Below are positions 33,783 to 42,487 of a DNA stretch of 64,000 nucleotides, in pieces. A program made the position numbers and the translations under genes. The first letter of the stretch is position 1. The number at the start of each line of letters is the position of its first letter. The notes under the pieces are model-generated. The model saw nothing but the letters and a program-made list of their open reading frames with translations, was not told where the DNA came from and did no database searches. The stretch is from Pseudobacter sp. (GTDB taxonomy: Bacteria; Bacteroidota; Bacteroidia; Chitinophagales; Chitinophagaceae): contig JAFIGX010000006.1 in assembly GCA_017849455.1 (NCBI GenBank), positions 85,759 to 149,758 on the forward strand, read 5' to 3'.

Positions 33783-34967
33783 ATGGCCGCTCGAACCGAT
33801 CTTTTTGTCAGTCCGGACTATTTTCTACTGGATGAACTATTGACCGAGGAACAGAAGCTCGTGCGGGAATCTGTTCGCAATTACGTTAAAAGAGAGATAT
33901 CCCCCATCATCGAAGAATATGCCCAGAAAGCGGAATTCCCGGAACAGATCGTACAACAACTGGGCGACCTGGGTTGTTTTGGCCCCACCATCCCGGTTGA
34001 ATATGGCGGCGGCGGCCTCGATTATATCAGTTATGGCCTCATGATGCAGGAACTGGAAAGAGGGGATAGCGGGGTCAGGTCCACTGCTTCTGTGCAGGGC
34101 TCGCTGGTCATGTTCCCCATTTATGAATATGGCAGTGAAGACCAGCGCCGTAAATTCCTTCCCAAACTGGCCAGCGGCGAATGGCTGGGCTGCTTCGGGC
34201 TCACGGAGCCGGACCATGGTTCCGATCCGGCCGGGATGCTCACCAATTTCAAGGATACCGGCGACCATGTAGTGCTCAACGGATCGAAAATGTGGATCAG
34301 CAATGCCCCTTACGCACAGGTAGCCGTGGTATGGGCCAGAGATGAGCAGGGAGAGGTCCGCGGTCTCATCGTGGAGCGGGGGATGAAAGGGTTTACCGCA
34401 CCGATCACCCATGGTAAATGGAGCCTCCGTGCCTCTGCCACCGGAGAACTGGTGTTCGACAATGTAAAAGTGCCTAAAGAAAATATACTGCCCCGCGCCA
34501 AAGGACTGAAAGCTCCTTTGAGCTGCCTTACCAAAGCGCGTTACGGAATTGCCTGGGGAACAGTAGGGGCAGCGATGGACTGTTATGATACGGCGCTTCG
34601 CTATTCCAAAGAACGTGTCCAGTTCGACAAGCCCATCGGCTCCTTCCAGTTGCAACAGAAAAAGCTGGCGGAAATGGTGACCGAGATCACCAAAGCACAA
34701 TTGCTCAACTGGCGCCTGGGCGTATTGATGAATGAACATAAAGCCACCCCGGCACAGGTTTCCATGGCCAAGCGCAATGGCTGCGAAATTGCGGCCACTA
34801 TTGCCCGTGAGGCCCGCCAGGTGCTGGGAGGTATGGGCATCACCGGCGAATATCCCGTCATGCGCCATATCATGAACCTCGAAAGCGTGATCACTTACGA
34901 AGGCACCCACGATATTCATCTCCTCATCACGGGCATGGACATTACAGGTATTAATGCGTTTAAATAA
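33783..34967 (+). CDS. Glutaryl-CoA dehydrogenase (acyl-CoA dehydrogenase family)
   Basis: The protein has 394 residues with the full acyl-CoA dehydrogenase fold. GDSGVRSTASVQGSLVMFPI and CFGLTEPDHGSDPAGM are typical of glutaryl-CoA dehydrogenases, and the catalytic Glu lies in SVITYEGTHDIHLLI. It converts glutaryl-CoA to crotonyl-CoA with loss of CO2. In this window it could serve lysine or tryptophan breakdown, with Hbd acting two steps later. Its stop codon touches the left arm of a family C repeat. Confidence 0.9.
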   Translation: MAARTDLFVSPDYFLLDELLTEEQKLVRESVRNYVKREISPIIEEYAQKAEFPEQIVQQLGDLGCFGPTIPVEYGGGGLDYISYGLMMQELERGDSGVRSTASVQGSLVMFPIYEYGSEDQRRKFLPKLASGEWLGCFGLTEPDHGSDPAGMLTNFKDTGDHVVLNGSKMWISNAPYAQVAVVWARDEQGEVRGLIVERGMKGFTAPITHGKWSLRASATGELVFDNVKVPKENILPRAKGLKAPLSCLTKARYGIAWGTVGAAMDCYDTALRYSKERVQFDKPIGSFQLQQKKLAEMVTEITKAQLLNWRLGVLMNEHKATPAQVSMAKRNGCEIAATIAREARQVLGGMGITGEYPVMRHIMNLESVITYEGTHDIHLLITGMDITGINAFK

Positions 34968-35504
34968 TGAGGTACGAAGCATGAGGTCTGAGATAAGAAG
35001 GAGCCTGAACTAATAGCTAAATCTGTTTTATAGAGAATACGGAGATATTTCTTGTATAGGTCATTCTATAACTACAAATTCTCTCAAATGATAAGAACAG
35101 TTTATGATCTTGATGTGTTTAGATTGTCGTACCAATCTGCAATGGATGTTTTCAATTGCGTAAAGACCTTTCCGGGTGAAGAGAAATATTCCTTGACCAG
35201 CCAACTGGTAAGAGCTTCAAGATCTGTTGCTGCAAACATTGCCGAAGGATGGGGTAGGAGAAGCTATGAAAATGAATTCAAAAAACATTTGATCTACTCG
35301 ATCGGGTCATTGGAGGAAACCAAAGCCTGGTTATTATTCGCTAAGGATCGTAACTACCTGGCTGAAGAAGATTTCAGGGCTTTGAGTCTTCGTTATGAAG
35401 AAATAGGAGCAAAGCTTTACAAGCTATATTCTAATTGGAAAAAAGTTTAATTAATTGTAAACCCTCTGACTTCTGACATCAGACATCAGACTTCAGACTT
35501 CATG
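34967..35504. repeat. Family C arms flanking the four-helix-bundle gene (copy 3)
   Basis: The left arm (34967-35001, ATGAGGTACGAAGCATGAGG then TCTGAG) and right arm (35464-35504, TCTGACTTCTGACATCAGAC then further inverse words) use the same vocabulary as copies 1 and 2. Here the intervening loop is about 460 bases and holds a complete small gene. The arms are imperfect, but in the expected opposite orientation. Confidence 0.7.
35088..35450 (+). CDS. Four-helix-bundle protein (S23/IVP family)
   Basis: The protein has 120 residues. The pattern YDLDVFRLSYQSAMDVFNCV, SLTSQLVRASRSVAANIAEG then WGRR, LIYSIGSLEETKAWL and RYEEIGAKLYKLYS is the TIGR02436 four-helix-bundle family. That family is first known from proteins encoded in 23S rRNA intervening sequences, and is related to the Avd accessory protein of diversity-generating retroelements. 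No reverse transcriptase or variable repeat is visible, and the gene is not in an rRNA. It is enclosed by inverted family C words. ATG at 35088 gives the family length. Confidence 0.9.
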   Translation: MIRTVYDLDVFRLSYQSAMDVFNCVKTFPGEEKYSLTSQLVRASRSVAANIAEGWGRRSYENEFKKHLIYSIGSLEETKAWLLFAKDRNYLAEEDFRALSLRYEEIGAKLYKLYSNWKKV

Positions 35505-35508
35505 TATT

Positions 35509-36018
35509 ATGCGAATTTTTCTCATCGGCTTCATGGGCTCCGGTAAAACACATTGGGGTAAGCAGGTGGCTCACCGGATGCAATTGCCTTTCTTCGACCT
35601 GGATGAAGTGATCATAGCAGAACTCGGAAAGACCATCCCGGAGATCTTTGCGGAGAATGGAGAAGAATATTTCAGGATGGCTGAAAAAGATATTCTCGAA
35701 GAACTGGTGGAAAAGAACAGCTCCTTGATCCTTTCCTGTGGCGGCGGCACTCCCTGTTTCTTCAACAATATCGAATTCATGAAGAAATACGGGATCGTGG
35801 TATGGTTGAATACCCATGTGGAAGTATTGCTGCAACGCCTCCTCAAAGAAAAGATGCAACGCCCCTTACTGAAAGATATCAGGGATGAAGACCTCAAGAA
35901 TTATATCGTGCGCAAGCTCAATGAACGCCGCATGTACTATGAGCAAGCCGATGTTGTCATCGACAAGGAAGATGCTTTTACCATGAATGATTTTATCCAA
36001 ACTGTGTTACATGCATAA
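35509..36018 (+). CDS. aroK: Shikimate kinase
   Basis: The protein has 169 residues. Walker A GFMGSGKTHWGKQ, DLDEVI for Mg and shikimate, FRMAEKDIL, and SCGGGTPC for shikimate binding are all visible. It phosphorylates shikimate in aromatic amino acid synthesis. Other aro genes are not adjacent. Its first codon lies 5 bases beyond the family C right arm. The end overlaps the DUF423 gene by 8 bases. Confidence 0.94.
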   Translation: MRIFLIGFMGSGKTHWGKQVAHRMQLPFFDLDEVIIAELGKTIPEIFAENGEEYFRMAEKDILEELVEKNSSLILSCGGGTPCFFNNIEFMKKYGIVVWLNTHVEVLLQRLLKEKMQRPLLKDIRDEDLKNYIVRKLNERRMYYEQADVVIDKEDAFTMNDFIQTVLHA

Positions 36019-36412
36019 AGGATTTCTCATAACGGCCGCCTGGCTCGGGGCATTGTCCGTGGCCCTGGGGGCTTTCGGAGCGCATGGGTTGAAGAAGCTG
36101 GTCGGGCCGGATACCATCAGTACTTTCGAGACTGGCGTTCGTTACCAGTTCTATCATACACTGGCATTGCTGGCCGTAGCCATCCTGTATGAACGGTTCC
36201 CTTCCCGGATGCTCCGGTATGCAGGGAATTGTTTCATTACCGGCACCATCCTGTTCTCCGGTTCATTGTATTTGCTCACGGCATTGAAAGCGGCAGATAC
36301 GGTAGGACTGAACGGGGTAGGGGCCATCACGCCTTTCGGTGGACTATTCTTCATTGCGGGCTGGCTATTGCTGGCATTCTCCATCCGGCCTAAATCGGAA
36401 GCTCGAAGCTGA
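36011..36412 (+). CDS. DUF423 family membrane protein
   Basis: The protein has 133 residues and four hydrophobic segments. The N-terminal GALSVALGAFGAHGLKK and the YQFYHTLALLAVA motif are diagnostic of DUF423 (YgdD-like) inner-membrane proteins, whose role is unknown. The frame is open to 35987, but the ATG at 36011 begins the conserved part. Its last 23 bases overlap the end of the convergent histidine kinase gene. Confidence 0.9.
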   Translation: MHKGFLITAAWLGALSVALGAFGAHGLKKLVGPDTISTFETGVRYQFYHTLALLAVAILYERFPSRMLRYAGNCFITGTILFSGSLYLLTALKAADTVGLNGVGAITPFGGLFFIAGWLLLAFSIRPKSEARS

Positions 36413-38330
36413 GGATAGCTCCATCCTTCGTTTCGGCCTTGAAGCTGCCACCGATGGTTTCCATCCTCCTGCGCATATTGTTGAGCCCATTGCCGAACCG
36501 GCGCAGGTTTTCCGTATCGATACCGATACCATCGTCTGCCACTACGATCAATAAGCAGCTATCCATCGATGTTATATTGATCGATACGTGCCTGGCATGT
36601 GAATGCTTCATGACGTTGTTGAGCGATTCCTTCACACTCAGGAAAATATTCCTTCTTTTCTCTCCGCTGATATCCACCTGCGGTATCACAGCCGGCACAC
36701 GCACGGAACATTCGATGGGCGTGCTGTCGAAATATTCGATGGCATGCGCCCTGATATAAGCCACGAGGCTTTCCAGCGTATCATTGGAACTCTTCATGGT
36801 CCAGATGATCGTATTCATTTTACCCAACAGGTCATTGGCCGAATTCGAGATCTTTTCCAGCTCCGGAAATGATCTGTCTTTCACTTTACTTTTCAGTATC
36901 TCGCTCATCAACCTGATGGCAGTTACCCCCGAACCCAGTTCATCGTGCATATCTGCCGAAATACGGTCGCGTTCGTGCTGTGTGGCAGCCATCACAGCCA
37001 TCTGTTTCTCGAATTCCTTACGTTCATTCTCCAGTTTGAGACGTTCCCGTTCCTTTACCCGCTCGATGATATCACGCCGGTTCTTGTAGGCAAGGCCGGA
37101 GAGGAAACAGATCAGTTCCAGCACCAGTCCCAGTTCATAATAGAACATGGCCCGGTTGAGCAAGGGGAAACCGGGAAAGAACTTCCAGCCGAACATGATG
37201 ATGCCCTGTGAAATAATAGAAAAAAATACCAGGGCAAAGCTGCCTGCGGCAAGATAATTCAGGAGCGTGTCTTTCCGCTTGATGCTGTAGGCGATGAAAG
37301 TAACGCCAAGCATCAGGAAGAACAGTTTGATCACGATCTCCATATTCGTGAGCACCACGTACTTCTCCGTGGAAAAATAGAGAATGGTGAAAATACCCGA
37401 AAGGATAGCCAGTGGCCAGAGCGCCCATCGCAACAGTTTGTCGAGGCCGGGATGCTGCTCCCTGGTATTGAGGAATTTCCGTACGAAGATCAGGTAGGTG
37501 AATACGCTTGCGATCATGATCATGAAATCGAGGTATTCCTCATAAACGTAGTGGAAAGCATTGGCCTTGACGCTCAAGTAAGATTTGAGGAAAAGCAGGA
37601 TGGCGGTGCACAGGGTATAGATGGCATAATAAATGAATTCATTATTCCGGTTCTGCAGGTAAACCGCCAGTGAATAGAAGATCATCAGCAGCATGATGCC
37701 CGAAACAACATAGGTAACGATATCGAGCATATAGTCGAGGTCGCGTTTTCGGGTAAGCCATTGGGTAATATAATCCGTTTCGATCAGGTAGGGAGTGAAG
37801 ATGTTTACATTCGTCCTTACGAAATTGAAGCGGCAATAGAAGATGGCCTTTTCATGTGGTGCGAGGCTGAGGACCCTCGAACCGGAAAAGGTCCTGCATT
37901 TTTCATCGATGCGCTGCAGGCCGCTACCGGCGCCATTCATCGTGGATTTGAACAATTCTATCTTCCAGCAATAAAACCCGGGGAGGAATACGAGGTCCTT
38001 GACACTGTCTCCACTATTATACAGGAAGAACTTCAGGTAATTGTCTTTTTCGATCAGGCTGGCAGCCGGTGGGTAATGCGGATAATATTTCGCAATGGCG
38101 CCAGGCTTGAATGGGAGCAGGGGAATGGCTGAATCGGGAACGGCTTCTCCTTTGGGGCGGGTGGTGAACCAGCACTGTTTGGCAATGGAAGAATCCAGCC
38201 TGATATGCGCCACATCGATCATTAGGGTATCGTTCTGTGCAAAACCTTCAAATGTGGAAAAAAAGAGGAGGAAAAACAACCAGCCCGCCATTAAGCAGGC
38301 AGCCTTACAGTACCCTATTTTATTTCTCAT
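36390..38330 (-). CDS. 7TMR-DISM sensor histidine kinase
   Basis: The protein has 646 residues. A signal-like N-terminus is followed by an extracellular beta-sandwich domain (about 30-190) and seven membrane helices (about 200-400). A HisKA_3-type dimerisation helix carries the phospho-acceptor His462 in ADMHDELGSGVTAIR, and a HATPase_c domain has DDGIGIDTENLRRFGNGLNN. It should sense an extracytoplasmic ligand and signal to a NarL/LuxR-type response regulator, which is not adjacent. An ATG at 38351 adds seven residues; either start is possible. Confidence 0.9.
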   Translation of the reverse strand: MRNKIGYCKAACLMAGWLFFLLFFSTFEGFAQNDTLMIDVAHIRLDSSIAKQCWFTTRPKGEAVPDSAIPLLPFKPGAIAKYYPHYPPAASLIEKDNYLKFFLYNSGDSVKDLVFLPGFYCWKIELFKSTMNGAGSGLQRIDEKCRTFSGSRVLSLAPHEKAIFYCRFNFVRTNVNIFTPYLIETDYITQWLTRKRDLDYMLDIVTYVVSGIMLLMIFYSLAVYLQNRNNEFIYYAIYTLCTAILLFLKSYLSVKANAFHYVYEEYLDFMIMIASVFTYLIFVRKFLNTREQHPGLDKLLRWALWPLAILSGIFTILYFSTEKYVVLTNMEIVIKLFFLMLGVTFIAYSIKRKDTLLNYLAAGSFALVFFSIISQGIIMFGWKFFPGFPLLNRAMFYYELGLVLELICFLSGLAYKNRRDIIERVKERERLKLENERKEFEKQMAVMAATQHERDRISADMHDELGSGVTAIRLMSEILKSKVKDRSFPELEKISNSANDLLGKMNTIIWTMKSSNDTLESLVAYIRAHAIEYFDSTPIECSVRVPAVIPQVDISGEKRRNIFLSVKESLNNVMKHSHARHVSINITSMDSCLLIVVADDGIGIDTENLRRFGNGLNNMRRRMETIGGSFKAETKDGAILSFELPI

Positions 38331-38432
38331 CACTGGTTGCAATAGAAACAATTAGTTTCGCGTTGTAAAATACAATTTTTTGCAGGCCCGGCAACGGTTT
38401 TATTTGTTGTACGGCAGTTCTGTTCAACTGCT

Positions 38433-38440
38433 TATCTTTG
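38433..38440 (+). promoter_or_regulatory. -7 promoter element (TATCTTTG) for ftsK
   Basis: TATCTTTG, an exact TAnnTTTG match, ends 5 bases before the ATG at 38446. The mRNA leader is therefore very short or absent, which rules out the upstream in-frame ATG at 38380. Confidence 0.55.
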
Positions 38441-38445
38441 TAACC

Positions 38446-41004
38446 ATGGCCAATCGCTTAAAGTCCAGCAAAAGCAAATCGCCCGATCCGGATAAACTTA
38501 AGCCTGAAAAAGAAGTACAGGTGACAGTAAAAGAGTTGGTAAAGGACGAGCGTACACACAAGATTGCGGGTACGATCTCCCTGCTGGTCAGCCTTTTCCT
38601 GTTCATAGCATTCGTTTCCTACCTGTTCACCTGGCGGGAAGACCAGGACAAAGTGTTCAAAGGAGCTTCCATCCTGCTCCCATCTACCGAAATAAAGACC
38701 ACCAACCTTCTTGGAAATATCGGCGCTTATATATCCCATCAATTCTTTTATAATGCGTTCGGTGTGGCTTCCTTCCTTTTCTGTTCCCTGTTTTTCGTGA
38801 TCGGCGTCAATGCGCTCTTTGGCAGGAAAGTATTTTCCGTATGGCGCAATGTGCGTTACCTGGTGGTCGGGCTGCTTTTTTTCTGTGTGGCTTTTGCCTT
38901 TGTTGCAGGCGCCAATGCCTTTCCGTTTGGCGGGGCTATGGGCAATATGATCAGCGACTGGCTCATCAGGATGATCGGGAATATTGGTACTGCTGTATTA
39001 TTATTGGCCGGTGGACTGGCTTATTTCATCTGGCGGGTCAACCCCGTCTTCCGGATGCCACAGCGCAATAAAAAACCTTCCGTTGCTGAAGTACCTGAAG
39101 AAGAAGTGGCAGTGGTGGCAGGCCGGGAAGCCGAAGCGGAAGATGATAAGAAAGCGAACAAACGCAATAAACTTAAAAAGGACGATGGGGTGTTGATAAC
39201 ACCTCCGAAAGAAGAAGTGATCAACGATCCTGCCATCGAATTCAAAGTAGTGGAAAGAGAGGATACCGTTTCAGCCAATGCAAAGGTCCCTGAAAATATA
39301 ACCCCTCAATTGCCGAAGACGCCGGAAGTACCGGTGGCGGTCACAGCTCCAATCGCCGAAAAAGAAAAGATCGAGAAACCATCGAAAAAAGAATTGCCTC
39401 AACTGGAACTGGAGATCAAATCACCGGTACCTGAAGAACCGGAAGATGAATTCCTGGAACCGGATGAAGGGGAGGAAGAGGATAAGCCGGTTGTGCTGGC
39501 CCCTTACGAACCTACACTCGATCTGCGGGACTATAAATACCCTTCTCTCGACCTGCTGGAGCAACATGGCAGCGAGAAGATCATCCAGGATGCGGCAGAA
39601 TTGGAGACCAACAAGAATCAGATCATCAACACGCTCAAGAACTACGATATCAATATCCAGAAGATCAGCGCTACGGTAGGGCCAACGGTTACGCTGTATG
39701 AGATCGTACCGGCAGCGGGTGTGCGCATTTCGCGTATCAAGAACCTGGAAGATGATATCGCCCTGAGCCTGGCAGCGCTGGGTATCCGTATCATAGCGCC
39801 CATACCCGGTAAAGGCACTATCGGTATTGAAGTACCGAACGTGAAAAAGACCGTGGTGAGCATGAAAACCTTGCTGGCCTCTGAAAAATTCCAGTTCAAT
39901 AACTTTAGTTTACCGGTAGCGGTCGGCAAACGGATCGACAACGAGAATTTCATCGTTGATCTTACCACCATGCCTCACCTGTTGATGGCAGGGGCTACGG
40001 GGCAGGGTAAATCGGTTGGATTGAATGCGATCCTCGTATCATTGCTCTACAAGAAACATCCTTCGCAATTGAAGCTGGTGCTGGTAGACCCGAAAAAAGT
40101 GGAGCTGAGTTTATACAGGACCATCGAGCGGCATTTTCTGGCCAAGTTGCCGGGAGAAGAAGAAGCGATCATCACCGACACCAAGAAAGTGATCAATACG
40201 CTCAATGCGTTGTGTATTGAAATGGACAATCGCTATGACCTGCTAAAAGAAGCACATACCAGGAACATCAAAGAATACAACGAGAAATTCGTTAAGCGCC
40301 GGCTCAATCCTCAGAAGGGCCATCAATACCTTCCTTTCATTGTGCTGGTGATCGATGAATTCGCCGACCTGATCATGACAGCAGGCAAGGAAGTGGAGAT
40401 GCCTATTGCACGGCTGGCGCAGTTGGCGCGTGCCGTAGGTATCCACCTCATCATCGCTACGCAAAGGCCATCCGTGAATATCATTACGGGCACCATCAAG
40501 GCCAACTTCCCGGTACGGATAGCATTCAAGGTATCATCCAAAGTGGATTCGCGCACTATTCTCGACACGGGTGGTGCAGAACAACTGATCGGAAAGGGTG
40601 ATATGCTGATCTCCTATAATGGCGAGCTTACCCGTTTACAGTGCGCATTTGTAGATACGCCTGAAGTGGAAAGTATCTGCGATCATATCGGCGCACAACA
40701 GGGATATCCAGAAGCCTTCCTTTTGCCGGAATATGTAGATGAGAAAGACCTGGAAGGAAAAGAATTCGACCTGGCCGACCGCGATTCGCTCTTCGAGGAA
40801 GCCGCCCGCCTGATCGTGCAGAACCAGATCGGTTCCACTTCATTGCTCCAACGCAGGATGAAACTGGGATATAACCGGGCCGGCAGGTTGATGGACCAAC
40901 TGGAAGCTGCCGGTGTGGTGGGCCCCAGCCAGGGCAGCAAGGCCAGGGATGTGTTGATCAAAACGGAAGTAGACCTTGAGCAACATCTGGTTAACTTAGG
41001 TTGA
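38446..41004 (+). CDS. ftsK: DNA translocase FtsK
   Basis: The protein has 852 residues. Four membrane helices lie between about residues 40 and 205. An acidic/Pro-Lys linker (about 210-370) leads to the motor: Walker A in GATGQGKSVGLNAILVSLLY, Walker B in LVIDEFADLIM, ATQRPSVNIITGTIKANFP, and a C-terminal gamma winged helix (SSLLQRRMKLGYNRAGRLMD). It pumps chromosomal DNA at the septum and activates XerCD. The last codons and stop lie in a family A repeat arm. Confidence 0.95.
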   Translation: MANRLKSSKSKSPDPDKLKPEKEVQVTVKELVKDERTHKIAGTISLLVSLFLFIAFVSYLFTWREDQDKVFKGASILLPSTEIKTTNLLGNIGAYISHQFFYNAFGVASFLFCSLFFVIGVNALFGRKVFSVWRNVRYLVVGLLFFCVAFAFVAGANAFPFGGAMGNMISDWLIRMIGNIGTAVLLLAGGLAYFIWRVNPVFRMPQRNKKPSVAEVPEEEVAVVAGREAEAEDDKKANKRNKLKKDDGVLITPPKEEVINDPAIEFKVVEREDTVSANAKVPENITPQLPKTPEVPVAVTAPIAEKEKIEKPSKKELPQLELEIKSPVPEEPEDEFLEPDEGEEEDKPVVLAPYEPTLDLRDYKYPSLDLLEQHGSEKIIQDAAELETNKNQIINTLKNYDINIQKISATVGPTVTLYEIVPAAGVRISRIKNLEDDIALSLAALGIRIIAPIPGKGTIGIEVPNVKKTVVSMKTLLASEKFQFNNFSLPVAVGKRIDNENFIVDLTTMPHLLMAGATGQGKSVGLNAILVSLLYKKHPSQLKLVLVDPKKVELSLYRTIERHFLAKLPGEEEAIITDTKKVINTLNALCIEMDNRYDLLKEAHTRNIKEYNEKFVKRRLNPQKGHQYLPFIVLVIDEFADLIMTAGKEVEMPIARLAQLARAVGIHLIIATQRPSVNIITGTIKANFPVRIAFKVSSKVDSRTILDTGGAEQLIGKGDMLISYNGELTRLQCAFVDTPEVESICDHIGAQQGYPEAFLLPEYVDEKDLEGKEFDLADRDSLFEEAARLIVQNQIGSTSLLQRRMKLGYNRAGRLMDQLEAAGVVGPSQGSKARDVLIKTEVDLEQHLVNLG

Positions 41005-41082
41005 TAAGTTGATAAGTTGAAACGTTGACAAGGAAACCTCCGCATTTCGGGCATCCTCTTTTCAACCTGTTAACTTTTCAAC
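40999..41082. repeat. Family A hairpin repeat, copy 4 (inverted orientation)
   Basis: The left arm starts in the last codons of ftsK (GGTTGATAAGTTGATAAGTTG) and the right arm is 41058-41082 (CTTTTCAACCTGTTAACTTT). The loop, read on the reverse strand (GGATGCCCGAAATGCGGAGG), matches the copy 3 loop GGATACCCGCCATTCGGAGG closely. The element is therefore oriented and inserted the other way round here. Confidence 0.8.
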
Positions 41083-41170
41083 ATTCTTTAGCAATATGTT
41101 AAATAAATAACCTGGCCCCTCCTGCAAACCTTTGTCAATAAATGCCGTCTAACGTATGCCGCATAACCAA

Positions 41171-41178
41171 TATCTTTG
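41171..41178 (+). promoter_or_regulatory. -7 promoter element (TATCTTTG) for lolA
   Basis: Exact TAnnTTTG match, ending 23 bases before the lolA ATG at 41202. Confidence 0.5.
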
Positions 41179-41201
41179 CGGCCTTTAGAAAAACATTCAC
41201 G

Positions 41202-41861
41202 ATGAAGAAAATATTTATCTTAATTGCAGCAGTATCAGTGTCGGTATCGGTGTTTTCGCAGGGAAGTCTTGGCGCCAATGACCCTGAAGCCAAGAAGATC
41301 TTAGACGCAGTGAGTGAAAAATTTAAAGCATATAAAGGTGTACAGGCCGCATTTACCTGGAAGAATGAAGATGGAACAGGAAAGGTATTGGGAACCAAGA
41401 AAGGCACTGTTTCCATGAAGGGCAATAAATACCGGGTAAGCATTACGGGCCAGGAAATTTTTTGTGATGGCAGTACCATCTGGACTTACGATAAGGCCTC
41501 CAATGAAGTGACCATTACCAAAGTAGACCCTTCGGCCAACACGATCACCCCGCAGAAACTATTCACCAATTTTTACGACAAGGATTTCCTCTACAAATTC
41601 AACGGCGAGAAAAAAGAGAACAAAAAAGTGCTCCAGGAGATAGAAATGACGCCGGTAGATAAGACCAAACAATTCCATAAAGTATACCTGTTGGTCGACA
41701 AACAGGCAAAAGCCCTGAACACCACCAGGATCCTCGATAAGAACGGTAACCGTTTTTCTTACACTGTAACGAGCATGTCGGGCAAGCCCAATCTTCCAGA
41801 TGCGCTGTTCATCTTCGACAAGACCAAATTCCCCGGAGTAGAGGAAGTGGATCTTCGATAG
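41202..41861 (+). CDS. lolA: Outer membrane lipoprotein carrier protein LolA-like
   Basis: The protein has 219 residues. The signal peptide (MKKIFILIAAVSVSVSVFSQ) precedes a LolA-like half-barrel: AKKILDAVSEKFKAYKGVQA, then GTVSMKGNKYRVSITGQEIF, DGSTIWTYDKASNEVTI and a long beta meander. It is expected to ferry lipoproteins across the periplasm, although the Bacteroidota group of these proteins is diverse and some serve other acyl substrates. ATG at 41202 starts the signal peptide. The gene downstream is convergent. Confidence 0.87.
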   Translation: MKKIFILIAAVSVSVSVFSQGSLGANDPEAKKILDAVSEKFKAYKGVQAAFTWKNEDGTGKVLGTKKGTVSMKGNKYRVSITGQEIFCDGSTIWTYDKASNEVTITKVDPSANTITPQKLFTNFYDKDFLYKFNGEKKENKKVLQEIEMTPVDKTKQFHKVYLLVDKQAKALNTTRILDKNGNRFSYTVTSMSGKPNLPDALFIFDKTKFPGVEEVDLR

Positions 41862-41866
41862 ATCAT

Positions 41867-42448
41867 TTACGGTCCAGACGACCACCTGAAAGTTTTGATA
41901 TCGAGACCGGCGAGGTCCAGCACCCTGTCTGTGACTGTGGCAGCCACTTCTTCGAGTGTAGTCGGTTTGCTGTAATAGGAGGGAGTGGCGGGGCAGATGA
42001 TGCCACCGGCCAGCGTTACGGTCTCCATATTGCGGATATGTACGAGATTGTAGGGTGTATCTCTCAAAACGCAGATCAGCTTACGCCTTTCTTTGAGAAT
42101 AACGTCGGCAGCGCGTGTGATCAGGTCGGTGGAAATACCGGTAGCGATCCTGCCCAGGGTGCCCATCGAACAGGGCGCAATGATCATGGTATTGAACTGA
42201 CCGGAGCCGGAGGCAAATGGCGCTGTGAAATCCTTTGTGGTCCATACGCTGAGGGCCGGATCCTTCGGTGTGAGATAATTGTTATAACTGGCATCTCCCA
42301 GTTCTGTTTCCCAAACCTGTTTGGCATTGTCCGTCATTACGATGGCCAGTTCTTTCCATTGAGTTGGAATGGTCATCAGCTTTTCGATCAGTTGTCTGGC
42401 GTAAATAGAACCGCTTGCTCCTGTAATGGCCAGCACAATTTTATGCAT
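41867..42448 (-). CDS. ubiX: UbiX family flavin prenyltransferase
   Basis: The protein has 193 residues. AITGASGSIYARQLIEKL for FMN, the IIAPCSMGTLGRIATGISTD motif and RRKLICVLRDTPYNLVHIRN for dimethylallyl phosphate are the UbiX signatures. It makes prenylated FMN for UbiD-type decarboxylases. No ubiD gene is nearby. A TAATTTTG promoter element on the reverse strand lies at 42477-42484. Confidence 0.94.
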   Translation of the reverse strand: MHKIVLAITGASGSIYARQLIEKLMTIPTQWKELAIVMTDNAKQVWETELGDASYNNYLTPKDPALSVWTTKDFTAPFASGSGQFNTMIIAPCSMGTLGRIATGISTDLITRAADVILKERRKLICVLRDTPYNLVHIRNMETVTLAGGIICPATPSYYSKPTTLEEVAATVTDRVLDLAGLDIKTFRWSSGP

Positions 42449-42459
42449 GGTATTTGAGT

Positions 42460-42467
42460 TAAGTTTG
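42460..42467 (+). promoter_or_regulatory. -7 promoter element (TAAGTTTG) for the thioredoxin-like gene
   Basis: TAAGTTTG matches TAnnTTTG and ends 20 bases before the ATG at 42488. It lies within a 39-base divergent gap shared with the ubiX promoter. Confidence 0.5.
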
Positions 42468-42476
42468 TATCTTAAA

Positions 42477-42484
42477 CAAAATTA
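42477..42484 (-). promoter_or_regulatory. -7 promoter element (TAATTTTG) for ubiX
   Basis: On the reverse strand TAATTTTG precedes the ubiX ATG by 28 bases. The two divergent promoters cross each other, so transcription of the two genes probably interferes. Confidence 0.5.
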
Positions 42485-42487
42485 AGT

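Noticed and set aside
36390..36412. 23-base overlap of convergent DUF423 and histidine kinase genes as a special antisense regulator
   Set aside because: Short 3' overlaps are common in compact genomes and nothing else marks this one.
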